From assembly GCA_001972305.1 (NCBI GenBank), contig BDDD01000432.1, positions 514,530-578,529 on the forward strand: DNA of 64,000 nt, read 5' to 3'. Below are positions 57,868-64,000 of the stretch, piece by piece. The position numbers and the translations under genes were made by a program. The notes under the pieces were generated by a model. The model worked only from the letters and a program-made list of their open reading frames with translations. It was not told the DNA's origin and did not search any database. Each line of letters opens with the position of its first letter. Positions within the stretch are counted from its first letter, which is position 1. The DNA is from Cephalotus follicularis. Taxonomy: Eukaryota; Streptophyta; Magnoliopsida; Oxalidales; Cephalotaceae.

Positions 57868-58485
57868 TTCTCAATCCGGTGGCATACCAGGTAAATCTTC
57901 AGAAAAAACATCGGTGAACTCCTTAACAACATGTAACTCTTCTATCATCATCTTGTCTTTATCGATATCCATCACATGGGCAAGATAGCCTTCGCATACT
58001 TTTTCCAATAATCGCTTAGCTTGCATCGTCGATATGATCTTTAAGGATCCACTGACTCCTATGCTTCGGAAAATAAACTCACGTTGTTCCGGTATAGCAA
58101 ACCTAACTTCCTTCTTAAAACAGTCAACACTAGCATGATTCGCTGAAAACCAATCCATGCCTAGTATGACGTCAAACTTTAGGATTGCTAGAGGTACTAA
58201 GTCTACTAGCATCATCCTACCACATAATATTAGGTCACAAGACTTATATACTCTGTCAGCCACCAAGGTATTACCAGTTGGTGTTTCAACAGTTAAACCT
58301 ATTTCCAGGTCTTGTCATGGGATACATAAATATCGTGCAAATGATAAAGACACAAACGAATGTGTCGCTCCCGTATCAAACAATATATGAGTAGTTTTAG
58401 AGCATACGGGAAAGGTAACTGTCACCACATCGTTGGGACTTCCTGTCTCATCAGCCATCATAGCATATGTTCTGGCTGGCGCTCA
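57868..58485 (-). pseudogene. pol: Protease of element J
   Basis: Downstream of the Gag stop, the frame reads FDTGATHSFVSLSFARYLCI (active site DTGA, about 58361-58380), then a TGA near 58317. The open part from 58266 has VILGMDWFSANHASVDC and continues to SEDLPGMPPD, with a TGA at 57868-57870 just before EVEFTIDVV. The product would process the polyprotein. Same frame as gag and RT. Confidence 0.9.
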
Positions 58486-59496
58486 CTACTGCTGGGCTCC
58501 GCTTCCTCCTTGCCCTCCCATCCTTGGTTGGGTGCATTTGTTAGACATGTGCCCTTCTTGACCACAATTATAACATTTGATTACTTGTTGAGTCTGATTC
58601 TGTCCTTGCCGACATTCCCAGATTCGATGTCCTTGCTTTCCGCATTTATAACAAACTCCCTTTCCAATTAGGCATTCCCCACGATGGATCTTTCCACACT
58701 GCTGGCAGGGTTTACGGTCTCTTCCCCCGTCAGACCTTCCTTTCTTGTTACTATTACCAGAGGATTCTCCAGTCTTCCTCTTTCCTTGATGCTGCTCTGT
58801 CCGTTTTTGTTGATATTTTTTATTGTCCATTTCTATCCTTAACGCACTCCTCAAGACTTCTTCATAAATTTGCAAGTCTTGTGCTATCAATAGCCTTCGA
58901 ATGTGAGGCTTTAGACCCTGGCAAAACCGATTTGCCCTTCTCTCTTCAGTTGCTACCATATGAGTTGCATATCGAGATAATCTCGCAAAGTTTGCCTCGT
59001 ACTGGGCTACAGTTTCTGATTCGCCTTGCTCTAGATGAAGGAAGTCTTCCTCCATTTTATCCTTCATTGTTTGCGGGAAATATTTGTCCATGAAAATTTC
59101 CTTAAATCTTTCCCATGTCATTGCTTCTATTTCTTGACGTGTTTTCGTCCTTTCGATCATATCCCACCATTGATTTGCCTCTCCTTCTAATTTGTATATC
59201 GAAAATTCCATCTTTTGATGATCTGTACAATCCAATGCTCGAAAAATTTTCTCATTTCCTTGGATCCATGCTTCGGCCTCCAAAGGATCTGTTGCTCCCG
59301 AAAAGGTTTTAGGATTATGTCTTGCAAATTGCTCCAGGGTTGGCCTTGTTGGCAAAGGAGCTTGATGATTATTACCATTGTTATTGGTAATAGCCTGAGC
59401 CAATTGACTTAACACTGCGGTTAACGAGTTGTTTTCTCCATTCTCTTGTACATCCTCGTTTCTCCTATGAGCACGGTCTCTTCTTGCGTTAACCAT
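58486..59496 (-). pseudogene. gag: Gag of element J (intact 336-codon frame, stop before protease)
   Basis: Starts MVNARRDRAHRRNEDVQENG. Capsid domain: RHNPKTFSGATDPLEAEAWI, YKLEGEANQWWDMIE, TWERFKEIFMDKYFPQ, LEQGESETVAQYEANFARLS, NRFCQGLKPHIRR. A basic K/S/G-rich linker leads to a CX2CX3HX4C-like CQQCGKIHRGEC and two CCHC knuckles, CYKCGKQGHRIWEC and CYNCGQEGHMSNKC. The frame closes with TAG then TGA at about 58483-58488 before the protease. In related elements gag and pol form one frame, so this stop is probably a mutation, although stop-codon readthrough cannot be excluded. It is the only gag in the window without an internal stop. Confidence 0.92.
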
Positions 59497-59677
59497 CTAG
59501 TTAGCATACAAAGTTAGTTCTTAATCCTTAGATAATTCTACTCGTGTTAGGTAAAACAATTCTAATACTCAAGATTATACAAAGATCTGACAATCTTTAT
59601 TTATCTACATGTCCTTTATACACATTTCACACATAGCTACATTTGCACATATATTACAAAGTTTCTTTATAGCCATT

Positions 59678-60049
59678 CTAGTGTTCGTCGCTAGAGTTAT
59701 CATCATCGGGTACTTCCTCCTGAATACTTCTTATCATCATTAATAGGTTTTCTCTAACACCTCTCATGATTATGCCATTAATCCCCCATATGTATCTTAG
59801 AAGCATCCTAAGACCAGATTTTATTTCTCTAAGAACTGTATCCTTTCTTGCTAATTCTTGATTATATTCTTCTTCTCTTTGGTATATTTGTGTATAAAAC
59901 TCCTCTCGGTTATCTGCTATCATTTGTCTCAAAGCTTCTTTTTCTTCTTTCAACTCTTTGTTTTTAGCCATCAAGACTTGTACCTGCCATTTTACAGGTT
60001 CGGATGTTCCGCAGCGAGAAGATTGCGTACTACCACTTGTCATTGACAT
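59678..60049 (-). CDS. Leader ORF of 123 codons upstream of gag in J, coiled coil
   Basis: The ORF lies between the primer site and gag, on the same strand, and starts MSMTSGSTQSSRCGTSEPVK. Residues about 25-75 are strongly charged with heptad-like spacing (KNKELKEEKEALRQMIADN, YQREEEYNQELARKDTVLRE), which suggests a coiled coil. The end is acidic (EEVPDDDNSSDEH). No zinc knuckle, signal peptide or clear membrane span. I do not recognise the family. D cannot be compared because this part is deleted there. It is uninterrupted while pol has decayed, so it could be real or a chance survivor. Confidence 0.5.
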   Translation of the reverse strand: MSMTSGSTQSSRCGTSEPVKWQVQVLMAKNKELKEEKEALRQMIADNREEFYTQIYQREEEYNQELARKDTVLREIKSGLRMLLRYIWGINGIIMRGVRENLLMMIRSIQEEVPDDDNSSDEH

Positions 60050-60168
60050 CTAAAAAATCAGGTTAGCAACTCCACAATTTATATCCTCAAGTATTTCAAT
60101 AAACTCTCTGATAGTTTCTAAAATATCAATTCCTCATTTTCTTAAATATAAAACTCCTTTGATAAAAT

Positions 60169-60181
60169 CTCTCTAATACCA
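60169..60181 (-). other. Primer binding site of element J (mutated tRNA-iMet type)
   Basis: On the minus strand TGGTATTAGAGAG, four bases after the LTR end GGGGCGTTACA. The standard site is TGGTATCAGAGC. Confidence 0.75.
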
Positions 60182-60185
60182 ATCC

Positions 60186-60875
60186 TGTAACGCCCCAGAT
60201 CCGAGTCCACTTTATGCTCAAAGCGAACTTCGAGGATTCGATGCGTTACGTGGGGGTGAAACATCTAATCTTTTAACAATCTCACTTAATTGCTAATATC
60301 CATAAATAACTTGATATATTAAACCTTAAAATTTCATACTCTTATTTAAATCTTTCTCTTTCTCTTTTCCTTCTCTCCTTTCTCCCAAATTTTTCTTCTA
60401 ATTTTTTCTTCTACTGAGTACTGCTATTTATAGAAAATGTTAAAGCATCCACGGTTTCTCTCTAAGCGTCGGCGGTTAAGGGTTTTACCCGAGTTTTTCA
60501 CCTCAATCCCGACTAAAGCGCTGACGCTTTCTTACAAAGCGTCGCCGCTTTTAAGTCTTCGTCAACGTCAACATCAACGTCAACGTCAACAGACCTACCT
60601 GACCCTAAAGCGTCGACATTTACATTTAAAGCTTCGACCGTTACCCAAAGCGTCGACTCTTTAGCCCTAAGCGTCGATTGTTCTAGGGGCGCTGCCCCCT
60701 GAACCCCCGCCCGCTGTCTGGGCAGCGGGACCCCCCGTCTGCTCACCTGGGAGCGGAACCCCCGTACTCCCCGAGCGTAGGGTCATACTACGGGTCCCTT
60801 GAAAAATCTGCCAACTACACAAAAGCAAACATTTTCCATAATTAAATATCTTAAATGGAAATTTGGGTTCTTACA
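60186..60875 (-). repeat. 5' LTR of element J (right copy, shortened and rearranged)
   Basis: 690 bases. It matches the left copy from TGTAACGCCCC to CTTATTTAAAT, then skips about 1.04 kb to the pyrimidine-rich tract, TATA (60424-60433) and box cluster (60435-60680). It then carries a GC-rich module not present in the left copy and rejoins at TAGGGTCATACTACGGG. Confidence 0.88.
60684..60778. repeat. GC-rich hairpin module in the J right LTR
   Basis: About 95 bases of very high GC in an AT-rich context, with GGGGCGCTGCCCC and CCCGCTG-N6-CAGCGGG stems (60710-60729). The plus-strand end GTACTCCCCGAGCGTAGGG is the reverse of CCCTACGCTCAGGGAGTAC in the D LTR (15375-15394), so D keeps one edge of it. 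It is absent from the J left LTR. Confidence 0.75.
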
Positions 60876-62375
60876 ATGCGTCGACGCCATCAATAATATG
60901 CTGTCGTTGTAAGGTTCCACACCTTGAGCGTCGACGCGTAAGAAATGGACATCGACGCCTTCTGTAGAAGAACGCGCTGACACTGACACTTGGACATCGA
61001 CGCCTGACGTGAAAGACATCGACGCCTTTTGGAAAGACATCGACGTCTTTGTTACTGTGTGGGGTTTTCTTCATCCAATGATACGAAATGATCCCGATTC
61101 CTGTTTGAGTGCATTTGAGCATATGTATGCATTGCATATGCACTGTTTACTGCCTGAATGTATACCGTTTGTGAATTGATTATGATTTCTAAAGTATGGA
61201 TATTTAGAAATGCATATATGAACTCGGAATAGGATATTTTGAGTATGACAATATGTATTGATTAAATAACGTATTTTTGACTGAACGGATAAACAATTTA
61301 CACTACTGAAACTGTTTATTGATATTTTTTACTCAAAATGTCTATTTTCAAATGTTGTCTTTTTGGAAACATTTTGGAAAACAACTACCTGTGGTCGATC
61401 AAATCGATGATTACTGTTTACTGTACCGTTATTGTTTAAACTCACTGTTTGCTCTGTGAATTGCTATGTGTTTGTGTTTGAGCTACTAGTTGCATGGCGG
61501 AGATTGTCAGCGCCGACTAGTGGTAGGGTTGTACCTAGGGGCCAGGAGCATGGCTAGGTGACTCACTATACTGTTGCCTTGCTCGGTTGCCCGAAGTGGG
61601 GACCGGAGTGGGAGTGTGGCATGGGCCCAGGAGTTGGCAACGCTATACATACTGTTGTTGTGGTCCTATGTGGACATCCCGACTATTGTTGTGGTCCTAT
61701 ATGGACATACTGTACTGTACTGTTTATTGGTCCTTACGGACATTACTGTGATTGTTGATGTAGCCCTGGCTGGGTTACTACTGTACTGTTACTAAATACA
61801 TATATTTCTTATATTCGTAACACCGATATTTTACTGTACTATTATACGTATATATATTTTCATATATGTATAAACTGGGTCTCCACTGCACTGCATCATT
61901 TATGCATTCATATCATGACATGCATTATGTTGATCCCGATTTACTGTTATGAATTAGCCGAGTGAGGACAAAGGCTAACCCCCTACTTTACAGATTGATG
62001 CAGTGGACTGTTGGGTAGGCATGGACGAAGATCAAGTTGTTATATTCTTGATTTTCTTTATCATTCTGTTTTGTATTAAACCCATGTGGATTATGATTTT
62101 CGAATGTACCATCGTTATGGTTCTGTTCCTGAAGGAATTTTATATTGCACTGTAATTCACGCTCCGTTTTATGGGCGATTAACACTGACGACTTGTTTTT
62201 GGGTAGCGTACGGTATGGGATGCACGTTACGTGTTTACAGCTTATGAACTTGTTATGCTTCCGCAACTGACAGTTTGTTTAAAAAGTTTTAAGTTTTATA
62301 GTTTTACATGAGCTGTATTTATGTTAATTGCCTTTACCACTTTAATGTTGCGTTTTCCTGAAACGGGGTGTGACA
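60876..62375 (+). repeat. LTR shared by I and K, right part
   Basis: Continues after J with boxes at 60876-61045, the conserved TTAGCC block (61956-61983) and a 3' end matching 46897-47223. It ends GGGGTGTGACA. A stretch of GGACAT/TACTGT-rich short repeats lies at about 61640-61800. The small plus-strand ORFs here are not supported as genes. Confidence 0.88.
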
Positions 62376-62379
62376 ACAG

Positions 62380-62391
62380 TGGTATCAGAGC
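62380..62391 (+). other. Primer binding site of element K (tRNA-iMet)
   Basis: TGGTATCAGAGC, exact, four bases after GTGACA. Confidence 0.93.
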
Positions 62392-62485
62392 ATATTCCAT
62401 ATAAGCTTAGCGAGGATAAGTTCCTTGGCAATTAATGAATTGTTTTCCTAAAGTCGTGACTGGCCGTCAATCTTCTTATAGGAAA

Positions 62486-63724
62486 ATGGACCGAAGGAGA
62501 ACACGTGCTAGGGCAAGAGCCGTTGGAGCTGATGCCCCGGAAGAAGCTAATGTTCCGCAAGGGGTGAATATTCCCCAAGATGAAAGAGATCCGATGACTC
62601 AGATCGCAGACTATTTCCAGTAGCAGATGGCCTTTAACAGGGCTAGTACAGAGGAGATGCGCCAGTACTACGCGCAAGCCCGATCGCAGCATAGGGCTCC
62701 CGACCACTGCCCGGGAGAGGATAGTTTTAGGAGAGATATTGAGAAGTTCATGAGGCTGAATCCACCCAGCTTCAAGGGGGAACTGGATGCTACGATTGCT
62801 GAGAGATGGCTGCTGTACATGGAGAAGATCTTTCAGGTGATGGGCTGTACTGATGCTCAGAAGTTGAGATTTGTTGTGTACCGCCTGTGGGGTGAGGCCA
62901 CTCGTTGGTGGGAGATGGTTAGAGCAAAGTGAGAATCACAGGGACTTGACAGTACTTGGGACAGATTTCAGACAGAGTTCTTGGAGACTTATGTTCCATA
63001 CATTGAGCAAGAGCGACGAGAGACTGAGCTCTTGGAGTTACGACAGGGAGAGATGACTGTTGCAGAATATCAAGCAAAGTTCATGGAATTGGCCAGACAT
63101 TTACCCTATCTGGTAGCTGATGAAGCAAAGAAGATACGGAGGTTTTTGAGGGGGTTGCGACCGGATCTTCGGTCGAGGATTAGAGCCATGGACCTGAGGA
63201 CTTATGTAGAGGTTGCTCAGAAAGCTAGACTGTTGGAGACGATATCTAGTGAGGACCGGGCTGAGAGAGCTCGCACGAAGGAGAGTAAACAAAGTTCCAC
63301 ACAGTCCCAACCGGCATCGTCAAAGTGGCCAGATGGTGGTTCTCCGACGAAGTCGTCGAAGAACAAGTCTCAACAGACGGCTTCTCGGGGTACTCCCAGC
63401 CGATGGAGTAATGCTAGATCTGGAGGATGCTTTTACTGTGGTCGTACCGGCCACCAACAGAAAGATTGCTGGAGGTTCAATGGCTGGTGTTTGAGGTGCG
63501 GGGCACCGGGTCATTCGGTGAAGGGCTGCCCGAAGAGTTCTGCTACAACGCCTACTGGGCCGAGGAGCAGTAGTGGTGCGGCTGCGGGACCATCACAGAG
63601 GAGGGATACCGGCAAGGGCATCGCAAAAGGTAGAATTTTCGTACTTCCTCAGACTGTGGTTCCAGAGTCGACTTCTGTTGTTGGAGGTACTCTGTATATA
63701 TATGGTTATTCTTCTAGAAACTGA
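62486..63724 (+). pseudogene. gag: Gag of element K
   Basis: Same length (413 codons) and layout as Gag of I: MDRRRTRARARAVGADAPEE start, capsid region, linker and two knuckles (CFYCGRTGHQQKDC and CLRCGAPGHSVKGC). Its own stops are TAG at 62621-62623 (CAG expected, YFQQQ) and TGA at 62930-62932 (TGG expected, AKWESQG). The two TAG codons of I are absent here (RWLLYMEK and LELRQGEM are intact), so those arose after the copies separated. The terminal TGA at 63722-63724 comes from the same one-base loss as in I. Confidence 0.92.
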
Positions 63725-63735
63725 TGGATTCTGGT

Positions 63736-64000
63736 GTTTCACATTCATTTATATCTGCACACTTTGCATCATGCTTAGATGTCACCCCTGACTGCTTGTC
63801 TTATACACTTGATGTGAGTACACCGATTGGGGCTTCTATGTATACTGACTAAGTATATATGAGTTGTGAGATGTCTATGGCAAGCATTCCTTTATATGAG
63901 GATCTGATTGTACTGCCTATCCGTGACTTCGACGTGATATTGGGGATGGATTGGCTATCGGCACACCGTGCACGTATGGATTGCTACCATAAGACTGTGG
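63736..64000 (+). pseudogene. pol: Protease of element K, partial
   Basis: In the shifted frame the sequence reads [19 protein letters not shown] (Val where I has Ala) and then a TAA at 63850-63852, identical in position to that of I. It continues [20 protein letters not shown] and [15 protein letters not shown] to the end of the window. Confidence 0.88.

Larger units (their letters stand above)
53280..60875 (-). mobile_element. Element J: Ty3/gypsy chromovirus of the D family, minus strand
   Basis: LTRs at 53280-54992 and 60186-60875, gag-pol in one frame on the minus strand (59496 to 55030), primer site, polypurine tract and a leader ORF. The ends read TGTAACGCCCC and TTCTTACA on the plus strand. 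The flanks are TTAAC on the left and ATGCG on the right, so there is no target duplication. The LTRs differ greatly in length. J lies in the LTR between I and K. Confidence 0.92.
46897..62375 (+). mobile_element. Element I: B-family chromovirus with LTR shared with K
   Basis: Partial 5' LTR, tRNA-iMet primer site, gag, pol, polypurine tract and a full 3' LTR (51942-53279 plus 60876-62375, 2838 bases without J). That LTR is followed directly by the primer site and gag of K, so it is also the 5' LTR of K. Interrupted by J. Confidence 0.9.
62376..64000 (+). mobile_element. Element K: second internal region in tandem with I, cut by window end
   Basis: Starts directly after the shared LTR and aligns with 47224-48848 at a constant offset of 15152 bases without net indels. 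It contains the primer site, gag and the start of the protease. Confidence 0.9.

Noticed and set aside
53275-60880. Possible target duplication of J
   Set aside because: TTAAC on the left and ATGCG on the right share no 5-base match, and shifting the LTR ends by a few bases does not help.
61558-61795. Short plus-strand ORFs in the I/K LTR
   Set aside because: They come from GGACAT/TACTGT short repeats and have no conserved features.

Overview
This window is plant nuclear DNA made almost entirely of LTR retrotransposons. I find no host gene, rRNA gene, tRNA gene or CRISPR array. The mix of families points to an angiosperm with a TE-rich genome: Tekay/Del-like Ty3/gypsy chromoviruses with initiator-tRNA-Met primer sites, an Athila-type Ty3/gypsy element with a tRNA-Asp-type primer site, a SIRE/Maximus-like Ty1/copia element and another Ty1/copia relic. 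I cannot name the species; a eudicot is an inference. Nearly every coding region carries in-frame stops or frameshifts, so this looks like old, silenced heterochromatin with younger elements nested in older ones.

Left half (1-32.4 kb) is a nested stack with exact 5-bp target duplications. Element A (+, gypsy chromovirus; 5' LTR ending at 3390, 3' LTR starting at 31292) is the host. It was hit in the reverse transcriptase by element C (+, Athila-type, 5753-18870, TSD GGAAA) and before the integrase zinc finger by element B (-, 19656-29977, TSD TTCTT). C was hit downstream of its integrase by element D (+, 12501-17365, TSD TATGT). D is internally deleted; C keeps one open frame broken only by nonsense codons; B has the least damaged pol on this side.

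Middle (32.4-45 kb): a minus-strand LTR-like fragment, a Ty1/copia pol relic (E, +, 33.47-35.88 kb), an unassigned 1.2-kb block, and element G (-, SIRE/Maximus-like copia, about 37.1-44.87 kb). G has an LTR, a polypurine tract and gag remnants but no pol. In place of pol it carries an uninterrupted 326-codon ORF that resembles the plant-specific 'putative plant transposon protein' domain. A solo LTR (F, 41451-44437, TSD AACGC) sits inside the G gag.

Right half (45-64 kb): two partial LTRs of the B family meet head to head at about 46.9 kb. They are followed by an LTR-internal-LTR-internal tandem array (I, 46897-51941; shared LTR 51942-62375; K, 62376 to window end). I and K align at a constant 15152-base offset and share a frameshift and a stop. 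The shared LTR is interrupted by element J (-, 53280-60875, same family as D), which has very unequal LTRs and no recognisable target duplication.

The most unusual signal is a short dyad-symmetric motif (ideal form AAAGACGTCGACGTCTTT; core RCGTYRACGY). It recurs in clusters in the LTRs of nearly every element here, including Athila, several chromovirus families and the SIRE-like copia, and is not clustered in their coding regions.
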